A stretch of 64,000 bases of DNA from Nonomuraea longispora (GTDB lineage Bacteria; Actinomycetota; Actinomycetes; Streptosporangiales; Streptosporangiaceae). The stretch spans positions 37,208 to 101,207 of the forward strand of contig NZ_SMJZ01000005.1 in assembly GCF_004348345.1 (NCBI RefSeq), read 5' to 3'. The translations under genes were made by a program, and so were the position numbers. The notes below the pieces were generated by a model. It made no database searches, was not told the DNA's origin, and saw only the letters and a list, made by a program, of their open reading frames with translations. Positions 38,759 to 46,526 of this stretch are shown one piece after another (the first letter of the stretch is position 1; each line of letters opens with the position of its first letter).

Positions 38759-38995
38759 ATGCATCGCATCACCTTGCTCGGCAAGCCCGGCTGTCACCTG
38801 TGTGACGACGCGCGCGAGGTCATCGCCAGAGTGGCCGGCGAGCTCGGCGTGCCGTGGGAGGAGGTCAGCATCGACTCCTCCGAGGAGCTCAAGGAGAAAT
38901 ACTGGGAAATGATCCCAGTCACCCTGATCGATGGCGTGCAGCACGATTTCTGGCGGGTCGACGAGGCCCGGCTGCGCGCCGCGCTGAACGCCTAG
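38759..38995 (+). CDS. Glutaredoxin-family thiol protein
   Basis: 78 residues from the ATG at 38759; a GTG at 38729 would add 10. The redox pair is CHLC (Cys12, Cys15) in LLGKPGCHLCDDAREV, followed by VSIDSSEELKEKY and the cis-proline segment IPVTLIDG. This is the short DUF836-like glutaredoxin type. Divergent to rex across a Rex operator, so expression may follow redox state. A TACCGT box a few bases before the ATG would fit a leaderless transcript. Its stop shares CTAG with the next convergent gene. Confidence 0.85.
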   Translation: MHRITLLGKPGCHLCDDAREVIARVAGELGVPWEEVSIDSSEELKEKYWEMIPVTLIDGVQHDFWRVDEARLRAALNA

Positions 38996-40470
38996 AACAT
39001 CACCGTCGGCAGCGGCACCACCTTGGCCGCGTTGACGTTGAGCTCGATGACATTGGTGGCCAGCACCATCGTCTGACGCTCGTTGATGAACCTCTCGACG
39101 TGCGGCTGGCGCTGGTGGTCACGGTAGGCGACCTCGTCCCGGTAGAGCTCGTAGACGATGCGCTGCAGCGGCGCCGACTTGACCGCGTGGCAGGCGTAGA
39201 CGAGCGTGTCGGGCTCGCCGCGGCGTACGGCCTCGACGGTGGCCTCGGCCAGCCGGTCGAACGCGTCGCCCGCGCCGTCCATGATCGTGAAGACGGTGAG
39301 CAGGCCGTAGATGTTGGGCGAGGGTTTGCCGCCGCCCTGTTGCTGCTGCGCCGGGGTGAACACGTCGGCGCCGGGGAAGACCGAGCCCGTGCCCGGCATG
39401 GCGAAGTCGGGCCGCTGGGGCGGCACGCCCACGGGTGCCGCGCCGCCGTTCATGATGTAGCCGGTCGAGGGCCCGTCATCGGGCGGCGGCGCCATCCGGG
39501 CGGCGTAGTCGACCTCCTGGTCGCCGGCACGATATTCGGCCACCAGGTCACCCAGCCCCGACGACCTGCGCGGCGGATCGGCCGCGGGCACGCCCTCGGG
39601 CCTGCCCCGGGGAGCGGGCTGCTCGTCGCGGAACATCGGCCGCTCACCCGGAGCGACCGGCGGGACGACCGGTGGCGCGACCGCCGGCACGGCCCCCCGC
39701 TGCTCGCGGTGCTGCGCCCGCTCCTCGCGGCGCTGAGAGCGATCGTCAGCGCGTGGCGGGCGCTCGTCGTGCTCGGGACCGAAATCGTCCTCATCGTCGT
39801 CGTACGGCGCCAGAGGCCGCAGCGCGGTGTACCAGACGGCCGCCGCGGCGACCGCGAGCAGCGCCGTGGTGAACACCGGGGGCACCGGGAACCGCATCGC
39901 GCCCACGAGGGCCAGCCCCGACGGGACGATGACCGCCGAGGCGTGCAGGTTGTCGGTGTCGTACTCGTCGCCGTTGCGCCATTTGAGGCCGGCTACCACG
40001 AGCATCGCCAGCATCACCAGCGCGTCGATGATGTGCACGCCGGTCAGCAGGTAGCTGGGGATGATCGCCCAGACGGCCGCGGCCGACGGCAGCTCCTCGC
40101 TCATCGCCTCGACCCTGAGCGGGTCGAACATCATGATCGCGACGGAGACGACGGTGAGCGCGATGCCGAGCAGCCACGCGAGGAACCTCGGCGGCACCTT
40201 CTCCGCCAGCAGTTGCACCAGGCCGACCGACAGCCAGAGCGGGGCCAGCAACGATCCCGTCACCTGGTAGATCCGGAACGTGACGCTGCCGAATCCGAAA
40301 AAGGAGCCGATGGCGATCACGCCCAGGGACAGCGCGAGCGCCGCCACCGCGACGGTCCAGGCGATCAGCCAGCCGTCCGGCTCGTCCCGCAGGCGTTGGA
40401 TCAGGGCGCCCGCCGCGATCGCGGCCAGGAGCGCACCGGCAAGGGCTATGACAGCAACGAGGATCTCCAT
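38992..40470 (-). CDS. Seven-helix membrane protein with C-terminal ABM (monooxygenase-like) domain
   Basis: 492 residues. About seven helices fill residues 2-216. A charged, proline-rich linker follows (about 220-385, with DDDEDDFGPEHDE, RREERAQHREQRG and a QQQQ tract). The last part, about 386-475, reads as an antibiotic-biosynthesis-monooxygenase (ABM) fold: NIYGLLTVFTIMDGAGDAF, RIVYELYRDEVAYRDHQRQP and HVERF. ABM proteins include quinol monooxygenases and haem-degrading enzymes, so a role near quinones or haem would suit the neighbourhood, but this is inference. ATG at 40470 with GGAG upstream. I do not know a described protein with this architecture. Confidence 0.7.
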   Translation of the reverse strand: MEILVAVIALAGALLAAIAAGALIQRLRDEPDGWLIAWTVAVAALALSLGVIAIGSFFGFGSVTFRIYQVTGSLLAPLWLSVGLVQLLAEKVPPRFLAWLLGIALTVVSVAIMMFDPLRVEAMSEELPSAAAVWAIIPSYLLTGVHIIDALVMLAMLVVAGLKWRNGDEYDTDNLHASAVIVPSGLALVGAMRFPVPPVFTTALLAVAAAAVWYTALRPLAPYDDDEDDFGPEHDERPPRADDRSQRREERAQHREQRGAVPAVAPPVVPPVAPGERPMFRDEQPAPRGRPEGVPAADPPRRSSGLGDLVAEYRAGDQEVDYAARMAPPPDDGPSTGYIMNGGAAPVGVPPQRPDFAMPGTGSVFPGADVFTPAQQQQGGGKPSPNIYGLLTVFTIMDGAGDAFDRLAEATVEAVRRGEPDTLVYACHAVKSAPLQRIVYELYRDEVAYRDHQRQPHVERFINERQTMVLATNVIELNVNAAKVVPLPTVMF

Positions 40471-40709
40471 GGTGACTCCAATGCTGCCGGACTATGCCTC
40501 CCAGCCGGTAGCCGTAGACGAAACGTGCCTGCTCGGGCCACCTTCGGGGACCGAGGGCAGCGAGGTGCGCGCCGCAGGCGGCGGGGATTCGCGGTAACAC
40601 GGTATCTTCCGATTACGCCTAGTCATGCCAGCATGCTGTGGATTGTGGAATTTCCGGTTGATTTCTAGAGTGTTCGAGCAGCCGCACCCCTTACCCCCAG
40701 GGATACCGG

Positions 40710-41348
40710 ATGCCTGACTCGTCGCCGTTCACCGGGCTGCTTGCGCCAGCGGGCGCCGCGCCTGCCCCGACGGGCGAGCTCGCCGTGCGCGAAGAAGTGC
40801 CCGAAGACATACGTACGCTGGTGCTTCATGCCAAGAACGGCTGCACGGAGTCCTTTGGCACGCTCTACGACCGCTACGTGGATCTCGTCTACCGCTACAT
40901 CTATTTCCGGGTGGGCTCCCACCCCCTCGCCGAGGACCTGACCAGCGAGACCTTCCTGCGCGCGCTGCGCAGGATCGCCGACTTCACCTGGCAGGGCCGC
41001 GACTTCGGCGCCTGGCTCGTGACCATCGCGCGGAACCTGGTGACCGACCACTTCAAGTCCGGCCGCTACCGGCTGGAGGTGCCGACGGGAGAGGTGATCG
41101 ACGTCCCGCTCGACGGGTCGCACATCCCGGAGAACGCCGTGGTCACGGCCATCATCCACGACCGGGTGCTGCGTGCCGTCCGCGAGCTCAACCCCGAACA
41201 GCAAGAGTGCGTGGTCCTGCGCTTCCTGCACGGGCTGTCGCTCGCGGAGACCGCGCTGATCATGGGCAAGAAGAGCGGGGCGATCAAGGCACTGCAGTTC
41301 AGGGCCATCCGGGCGCTGGCCAGGTCCCTCAAACACGACCTGGCGTAA
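40710..41348 (+). CDS. bldN: ECF sigma factor of the BldN type
   Basis: 212 residues. Region 2 spans about 45-115 (ESFGTLYDRYVDLVYRYIYF, DLTSETFLRALRRI) and region 4 about 145-205, with the HTH LSLAETALIMGKKSGAIKAL. The gene next door encodes a DUF5667 single-helix protein like RsbN, and the rex/hem and bdtA-like neighbours match the Streptomyces bldN locus as I recall it. Streptomyces BldN has a long N-terminal extension removed by proteolysis; here only about 38 residues precede region 2. In Streptomyces BldN directs chaplin and rodlin genes for aerial growth; the same role here is inferred. Ribosome site AGGGA before the ATG. Confidence 0.8.
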   Translation: MPDSSPFTGLLAPAGAAPAPTGELAVREEVPEDIRTLVLHAKNGCTESFGTLYDRYVDLVYRYIYFRVGSHPLAEDLTSETFLRALRRIADFTWQGRDFGAWLVTIARNLVTDHFKSGRYRLEVPTGEVIDVPLDGSHIPENAVVTAIIHDRVLRAVRELNPEQQECVVLRFLHGLSLAETALIMGKKSGAIKALQFRAIRALARSLKHDLA

Positions 41349-41407
41349 CCTCCACCATCGGCACCTCGTTAGGCAGATGTCACAGCAGGATCCGTAAGGG
41401 AGCCGAC

Positions 41408-42055
41408 ATGAGCAGGGCACGCGAGCGGCGGGAGCGCGTGCTCGAACATCTGACGGAGCTGCACAGGCTGCCGCTCGGCGGCGCCCCCGATCCCGTCTTC
41501 CGCGAGCGGCTGCGCGCCGACCTGGTCAGCGGGCGCGTCTCCGCCGAGTTCCCGCCCGACGAGCCGGCACGCTTCAGGCACGCGCACCGCCGTCCCGCGC
41601 GCCGCGGACCACTGCTGTCGCAGCTGGCCGCGTTCGGGCTTTCGGCGGCCATGATGGCCGCGTCCTTCGTCACCTACCAGGCGGTGCCCGGCGACTCCCT
41701 CTACCCGCTCAAGCGCGCCGCTGAGAGCGCTCTCGTCGGGCTCAGCACCAACGACGCCGCACGCGCCGAACGCGAGCTCCGCTCGGCCAAGACCCGCGCG
41801 GAAGAGGTCGTCAGCCTCCTCGGCTCCTCCGACGGCGGCCCGCTGGTCGGCAAGACGCTGAAGGACATGGAGGAGTCCACGCGCGCCGGCGTCAGCAGGC
41901 TGCGGCGGGCCGAGCCACGCTCCCCTAAGATCAAAAAATTCGCCCGCCACCAGAAGGAGGTCGTCGGTCCCATGTTGCGGCAGCTCAGGCGCGACCAGCT
42001 GGCCCAGGCCGAGGGCTACCTCGACTACATCGAAGGTCTGGTCGCCCCCGGGTAG
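41408..42055 (+). CDS. rsbN: DUF5667 membrane protein, RsbN-like anti-sigma factor
   Basis: 215 residues from the ATG at 41408, with AAGGGAG 6 bases upstream. Cytoplasmic part about 1-68 (probable sigma-binding), one helix about 69-91 (LLSQLAAFGLSAAMMAASFV), then an outside domain with PGDSLYPLKRAAESALVGL, the DUF5667 signature. RsbN is the membrane anti-sigma factor of BldN, encoded directly downstream in Streptomyces. The 59-base gap after bldN and the same strand support an operon. Assignment rests on context and topology because the anti-sigma region is poorly conserved. Confidence 0.75.
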   Translation: MSRARERRERVLEHLTELHRLPLGGAPDPVFRERLRADLVSGRVSAEFPPDEPARFRHAHRRPARRGPLLSQLAAFGLSAAMMAASFVTYQAVPGDSLYPLKRAAESALVGLSTNDAARAERELRSAKTRAEEVVSLLGSSDGGPLVGKTLKDMEESTRAGVSRLRRAEPRSPKIKKFARHQKEVVGPMLRQLRRDQLAQAEGYLDYIEGLVAPG

Positions 42056-42073
42056 GTCGATAAGCTGAAGCGC

Positions 42074-42949
42074 ATGTGGCGGCTATTGCGACGACGACAC
42101 GGAACGGAGCCCCAGGCCGCCGGCGAGGCCGCGGCACAGGCGGCGGTCACCGTCGCGCCGGTCGAGCGCGACCTCCAGTCGGCTGCCTTCTTCGACGTCG
42201 ACAACACGATGATGCGCGGCGCCTCGATCTATCATTTCGCGCGCGGGCTGGCCACCCGGGGCATGTTCACCACGTCCGACCTGTTCAAGTTCGCGGTGGG
42301 GCAGGCGGTGTTCCGGCTGCGCGGCAACGAAAACCCCGAGCACATCGCGGTGGCCAGGGAGACCGCGCTCGCGTTCGTCGCCGGGGCCAAGGTCGACGAC
42401 GTCGTACGCCTCGGCGAGGAGATCTACGACGAGGTCATGGCCGACCGCATCTGGGGCGGCACGCGGGCGCTCGCGCAGAGCCACCTCGACGCGGGCCAGC
42501 GGGTCTGGCTGGTCACCGCCACCCCCGTCGAGCTGGCCAGGGTCATCGCCCAGCGGCTCGGGCTGACGGGCGCGCTCGGCACGGTCGCCGAGTCCAGCAA
42601 CGGCGTCTACACCGGCCGGCTGGTCGGCGACCTGCTCCACGGCCCCGCCAAGGCCGAGGCGGTCAGGGCGCTGGCCCGCAGAGAAGGGCTCGACCTGACC
42701 GAGTGCACGGCCTACAGCGACTCGGCCAACGACCTGCCGATGTTGTCGCTGGTGGGGCACGCCGTGGCGATCAACCCCGACAGCGAGCTGCGCGAATACG
42801 CCAAGAAACACGACTGGCCGATCAGGGACTTCAGGACCGGCCGCAAGGCCACGCTGACGGCGCTGCCCATCGCCGCCGGCGTGGGGGCCGTGGCGGGCGG
42901 CATCGCCGCAGGCATCGCCCTGCGCAGGCACTACCGCGCGCAGGGCTGA
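42074..42949 (+). CDS. HAD-IB family phosphatase (SerB-like)
   Basis: 291 residues. Nucleophile motif DVDNT at residues 41-45, motif [12 protein letters not shown] and motif [16 protein letters not shown], giving a full catalytic set. A C-terminal hydrophobic stretch ([20 protein letters not shown]) may anchor it to the membrane. M. tuberculosis SerB1 is a homologue in a comparable position. The substrate may be phosphoserine or a phospholipid intermediate; the neighbouring acyltransferase favours the latter. Confidence 0.87.
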   Translation: MWRLLRRRHGTEPQAAGEAAAQAAVTVAPVERDLQSAAFFDVDNTMMRGASIYHFARGLATRGMFTTSDLFKFAVGQAVFRLRGNENPEHIAVARETALAFVAGAKVDDVVRLGEEIYDEVMADRIWGGTRALAQSHLDAGQRVWLVTATPVELARVIAQRLGLTGALGTVAESSNGVYTGRLVGDLLHGPAKAEAVRALARREGLDLTECTAYSDSANDLPMLSLVGHAVAINPDSELREYAKKHDWPIRDFRTGRKATLTALPIAAGVGAVAGGIAAGIALRRHYRAQG

Positions 42950-43013
42950 GGCCCGCCACCGCTGCGCCGAGCCTGCCGGCGCCGCCGCTCCGGTCGCACC
43001 GCCGGAGAAGGAT

Positions 43014-43913
43014 TCACAGGAAGGGCGGGAAGGCGTGCCCGCGGCGCAGCCGCAGCTCGTTGAGCAGCTGCTGAATGACCTCGCGTACGTGGTCGGTGAG
43101 GTTGAACACCAGCATGGGGTCGTCGGCGGCCGACGGGTCGTAGTCGTCGGTGCGGATCGGCTCACCGAACTCGATCATCCACTTCGACGGCAGCGGCACC
43201 AGGCCGAGCGGCCCGAGCAGCGGGAAGAACGGCGTGATCGGCAGGTAGGGGAGGCCGAGCAGCCGGGCCAGGAACTTCAGGTCGCCGAGCTTGGGATAGA
43301 TCTCCTCGGCCCCGACGATCGCGGTGGGCACGATGGGCACCCCGGCGCGGATGGCCGAGGCCACGAAGCCGCCGCGCCCGAAGCGCTGCAGTTTGTAACG
43401 TTCGGAGAACGGCTTGCCGACGCCCTTGAACCCCTCGGGGAACACGCCGACGAGCTCGCCCTTGCGCAGCAGCCGGTCGGCGTCCTCGCGGCAGGCCAGC
43501 GTGTGGCCGGTCTTGCGGGACAGATGGCTGAGCAGCGGCAGCTGGTAGACCAGGTCGGCGCCGAGCAGCCGCAGTGCCCTGCCCGCCTCGTCGTGCAGGG
43601 CGACCTGCAACATCAGCGCGTCGACCGGCAGCGTGCCGGAGTGATTGGCGACGACGAGCGCGCCGCCCTCCTCGGGGATGTTCTTCAGCTCGGCCGTCTC
43701 GACCCTGAACCAGTGGTGGTAGAGGGGCCTGATCAGCTCAAGGACGACCTTGTCCGTCAACTCGGCGTCGTAGCCGAACTCGTCGACCTCGTAGTCGCCG
43801 GTGATGCGCCTGCGCACGAACGCCAGCAGCCTCGCCAGGGACTCGGGCTCGTCGGTGTAGGACGGTGCCGCGCTGATGGGGATGACGCGGGCGTCCTCGT
43901 CGGGAACGCTCAA
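43014..43913 (-). CDS. 1-acyl-glycerophosphate-type acyltransferase (PlsC family)
   Basis: 299 residues from the TTG at 43913, which overlaps the epimerase stop (TTGA) and has GGAGG nine bases upstream. Acyltransferase motif I is NHSGTLPVD (His91 to Asp98, spacing wider than the usual H-x4-D) and motif III is FPEGFKGVGKP near 158. It probably transfers an acyl chain to a lysophospholipid at the inner membrane face. The wide motif spacing is seen in some actinobacterial members, so activity is still likely. Confidence 0.85.
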   Translation of the reverse strand: MSVPDEDARVIPISAAPSYTDEPESLARLLAFVRRRITGDYEVDEFGYDAELTDKVVLELIRPLYHHWFRVETAELKNIPEEGGALVVANHSGTLPVDALMLQVALHDEAGRALRLLGADLVYQLPLLSHLSRKTGHTLACREDADRLLRKGELVGVFPEGFKGVGKPFSERYKLQRFGRGGFVASAIRAGVPIVPTAIVGAEEIYPKLGDLKFLARLLGLPYLPITPFFPLLGPLGLVPLPSKWMIEFGEPIRTDDYDPSAADDPMLVFNLTDHVREVIQQLLNELRLRRGHAFPPFL

Positions 43914-44905
43914 TGCCGCACACCTCCGACCGGATGCAGCCGGCGCGAGCGCAAGAAGTCGTCGAAGGCCGCCGCGGTCGTGAACTTGGGCCGCCATCCG
44001 AGCTCGTCCGCCAGCCTGGAGGTGTCGACCGCCCGGCCGTGGCTCATCAGCCTGAGCTGCTCGGGCGAGTATTCGACCAGCCCGAGCCCGCGCGCGGCGC
44101 TGCCCAGCGTCTTGAAGGCGGGCGCGGGCAGCGGCAACGACGGCCGCCCCGCCCTCCTGGCGCACTGCGACAGAAGCAACACGCCCACCCCGGCCACGTT
44201 GTACGTGCCGGGGTGATCCTCGGTCGCCATCCGCCTCAGCACCTCGACCGCGTCGTCCTCGTGCACGAACTGCAGCCGGGGGTCGAAGCCGAGCACGGTC
44301 GGCAACACCGGCTGGGTGAAGTAGCGCGTCAACGGCGAGTCGACGCCGGGACCCATGAAGTTGGCGAAGCGCAGCAGCGACACCGTCACGTCAGGACGGC
44401 GCCGCGCGAAACCCCGCACGTAGCCCTCGACCTCGACCGCGTCTTTGGCATAGCCGTGACTGGGGCCGTCGTGCGGCTCCAGGTCCTCGGTGAACACCGC
44501 CGGATCGCGCGGCGACGAGCCGTAGACGGCGGTGGTGGAGCGGACCACCACGCGCCGCACGGTCGCCGACCGCTGGCAGGCACCGAGCAATTGCATGGTG
44601 CCGATGACGTTGTGCTCTTTCATGGCGGCCCTGCCGCCGCTCCTGGACGGAGCGCTGACGAGGCTCATGTGCACAACGGTGCCGATGTCCGCGGCCGCGA
44701 TCACCTGGGCGATGTCGGGGCTGCGCAGATCCACCCGGACGAACTCCGTACGTCCGAGCGAGACGCCGCCGTCTCGCGTGAGCGAGGGAGGCGGCACGGT
44801 GTCCACTCCGATGACGCGGCTGATGTCCGGGTCGGCAGACAGAACGCTGGCCACCCGGGCGCCGATGTGGCGCGAGACCCCGGTGACGAGCACGGTGTGG
44901 GTCAT
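43910..44905 (-). CDS. NAD-dependent epimerase-like SDR protein
   Basis: 331 residues. Rossmann start HTVLVTGVSRHIGARVASVL; the glycine motif is G-x-x-x-x-I-G, slightly atypical. The YxxxK catalytic pair of extended SDRs aligns with HGYAK (His150 to Lys154), so the usual tyrosine is His in this copy unless Tyr152 takes its place. SSP and TEDLEPHDGPSH follow the substrate loop. The M. tuberculosis homologue near proC is annotated galE2, but a true epimerase activity is uncertain. Translationally coupled to the acyltransferase. Confidence 0.8.
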   Translation of the reverse strand: MTHTVLVTGVSRHIGARVASVLSADPDISRVIGVDTVPPPSLTRDGGVSLGRTEFVRVDLRSPDIAQVIAAADIGTVVHMSLVSAPSRSGGRAAMKEHNVIGTMQLLGACQRSATVRRVVVRSTTAVYGSSPRDPAVFTEDLEPHDGPSHGYAKDAVEVEGYVRGFARRRPDVTVSLLRFANFMGPGVDSPLTRYFTQPVLPTVLGFDPRLQFVHEDDAVEVLRRMATEDHPGTYNVAGVGVLLLSQCARRAGRPSLPLPAPAFKTLGSAARGLGLVEYSPEQLRLMSHGRAVDTSRLADELGWRPKFTTAAAFDDFLRSRRLHPVGGVRH

Positions 44906-44929
44906 CAGCGCCTCGCAGCTGCGTCGGGA

Positions 44930-45028
44930 TTACTTCTTGTTGCGCCGCTGGATGCGCGTCTTCTTGAGCAGCTTGCGGTGCTTCTTCTTCGCCATCCGCT
45001 TACGGCGCTTCTTGATCACAGAGCCCAC
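44930..45028 (-). CDS. Small ribosomal protein bS22 (AURKAIP1/COX24 domain)
   Basis: 32 residues starting at a GTG at 45028: [16 protein letters not shown], then [16 protein letters not shown]. This is nearly identical to the very basic actinobacterial protein found as bS22 in mycobacterial 30S subunits. It was too short for ordinary gene-finding cut-offs. It sits 24 bases before the epimerase gene, in the same order as in M. tuberculosis (Rv0500B next to galE2, from memory). Confidence 0.9.
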   Translation of the reverse strand: MGSVIKKRRKRMAKKKHRKLLKKTRIQRRNKK

Positions 45029-45130
45029 GGGACCCCCAGGTCGTGACTAAAGTCTTGAACGGAGTGCGAGCGCACACCGGCTCACAGACTACCGGCGATC
45101 GGCGGTAGATCGCCCATTGGGGGGTGAGCA

Positions 45131-45155
45131 CCCGGTCGCGTCTCAGGCGACCGGG
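45131..45155 (-). terminator. Hairpin after the excisionase-type HTH gene
   Basis: CCCGGTCGC, loop GTCTCAG, GCGACCGGG: a perfect 9-pair stem 59 bases past the stop of the HTH gene on the minus strand and about 100 bases before bS22. Confidence 0.6.
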
Positions 45156-45213
45156 CCTCTCCCGCGACAGCACTCACGACATGGTCGTCCGCGTGGTCGG
45201 CCACGTCGCTACG

Positions 45214-45417
45214 CTAACCTGCCTCGATGTAGGCCTCCCGCAGATAGTCGTGTACCGCCTGCTCAGGCACCCTGAACGACCGGCCGACTCTGATGGCCGG
45301 CAGCTCGCCAGAGTGGACGAGCCGGTACACCGTCATCTTGGACACCCTCATGACCGTCGCCACTTCAGCCACGGTCAGGAACTTCACCTCACTGAGAGGT
45401 CTTTCGCCTGCACCCAT
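45214..45417 (-). CDS. Excisionase-family HTH regulator (bdtA-like)
   Basis: 67 residues from the ATG at 45417, with GGAAGAGG upstream. The whole protein is a winged HTH: FLTVAEVATVMRVSKMTVYR, LVHSGELPAIRVGRSFRVPE, AVHDYLREAY. It is a chromosomal regulator, not a phage excisionase, since no integrase or att site is near. Position beside bS22, proC and bldN matches the small HTH gene known as bdtA in Streptomyces (a BldD target) and Rv0500A in mycobacteria, from memory. Confidence 0.82.
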   Translation of the reverse strand: MGAGERPLSEVKFLTVAEVATVMRVSKMTVYRLVHSGELPAIRVGRSFRVPEQAVHDYLREAYIEAG

Positions 45418-45723
45418 CGGACGCCTCTTCCGCACGTGTTTACGGGTTATCCCCACTGGTGCCATTGCTCACGCACGTGTACTGCCGTCAGCGTAAGTCG
45501 GGACTCCGAGTGCGCAAACCCCCTATTTTCTCAGTCGACGGAGCCACCTGTCAGCCGAACCAGCAAAGTCGCTGGCCAGCCGCCGGGTCGAGCACCTCAC
45601 CCGGACGTTGGAACTGTCCAAGTTGCCACACATAAGAGTCGCCGGAGCTCTGCCAAAAGTTGGCAAAGGGACGGCGAGCCTCTTGGAATGCAGGCGCGAA
45701 AAGACGGTATGCGGATGACCGAA
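45418..45723. other. Intergenic region with promoter of the HTH gene and a palindrome
   Basis: 306 bases without a convincing gene. It holds TGCCAA-AAG-TTGGCA (45651-45665), a perfect 6+6 inverted repeat of unknown role. Near 45490, CTTACGCTG on the minus strand matches the left half of the BldD consensus. Short plus-strand frames end in chance stops. Confidence 0.5.
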
Positions 45724-46512
45724 TTAGACGCGAAGGGCTCGTGAGACCAGAGTGACGAGCCGCTCGGTCAGCGGAGTGTAATGCCGCGGCAGCACATTGT
45801 CGTCAAGTGGCACAACCACGTCAATCTTCCCTTCAGCCTCACCGACGAACAACCCCGGGTCATTGCTGTCGGCGAATCCCACTGTGGGCGCACCTGCCTC
45901 TCCCGCCGCTCCTGCCCAGCCGTGGTCGGCGATAACCAGGTCGGGCAGCTCGCCGCGCAGCTCGGAGAGCATGTGGCGCATCGGGTCGGCGTCGTGGGTG
46001 TGCACGAACCCGCCCTTGTCGTCGAGCATCGCGACGCCCTGCAGATAGCGGATCTGCCGCGGCCGGGCGAACCCCGACCCCGTGTACGTCCAGCCCTCTC
46101 CTGGGGTCAGCAGCCGCGCGCCGCGCTCCACGCAGAGCCTGGCCAGCGGCAGGTGGACGGCGAGCAGGCCGGTCGGATGCCCGGTGGCGAACAACACGGC
46201 GGGGTCGGGCCGCGACAACACGTGGGCGACGCGCTCGGCCATGGCGTCGAGCGCGTCGATCGTCAGGTCGGGGTCGATGGTGTCCTGGCCCCAGCGGTGC
46301 GACGGGTCGGACACCACACCGGCGGACTTCGCCATCAGCGCCAGGATGTCGCGGTAGGGCCACGGCTGGTCGAACGTCAGCCCCAGCATGTAGTAGGGAT
46401 CGCCGTTGGCCAGGGAACTGTAGTGGTCGAGGTTGTTCTCGCGGGAGGTCGCGACATCGCCGGCGATGCGGCTGCGGACAAGGTGCTCTCGGAGTTCGTC
46501 GCGGCTCAGCAC
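45724..46512 (-). CDS. Putative phosphatase linked to AcuC
   Basis: 262 residues, GTG start at 46512 with AGGAAG upstream. I do not see a classical catalytic motif, but blocks such as PAVLFATGHPTGLLAVHLPL, LLTPGEGWTY and LVIADHGWAG are strongly patterned and this actinobacterial family is usually annotated as a phosphatase. Glycine- and histidine-rich loops (ATGHP, ADHG) could bind metal or phosphate. It follows acuC after 14 bases and is probably co-transcribed with it. True reaction unknown. Confidence 0.65.
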   Translation of the reverse strand: MLSRDELREHLVRSRIAGDVATSRENNLDHYSSLANGDPYYMLGLTFDQPWPYRDILALMAKSAGVVSDPSHRWGQDTIDPDLTIDALDAMAERVAHVLSRPDPAVLFATGHPTGLLAVHLPLARLCVERGARLLTPGEGWTYTGSGFARPRQIRYLQGVAMLDDKGGFVHTHDADPMRHMLSELRGELPDLVIADHGWAGAAGEAGAPTVGFADSNDPGLFVGEAEGKIDVVVPLDDNVLPRHYTPLTERLVTLVSRALRV

Positions 46513-46526
46513 TGCTTTCTTCCTCG

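Noticed and set aside
40629..40638. CAGCATGCTG palindrome upstream of bldN
   Set aside because: Only 10 bases and expected by chance in this length of sequence.
45214..45417. Excisionase-like protein as a sign of a prophage or integrative element
   Set aside because: No integrase, att repeats or phage genes nearby, and the gene sits in conserved chromosomal order.
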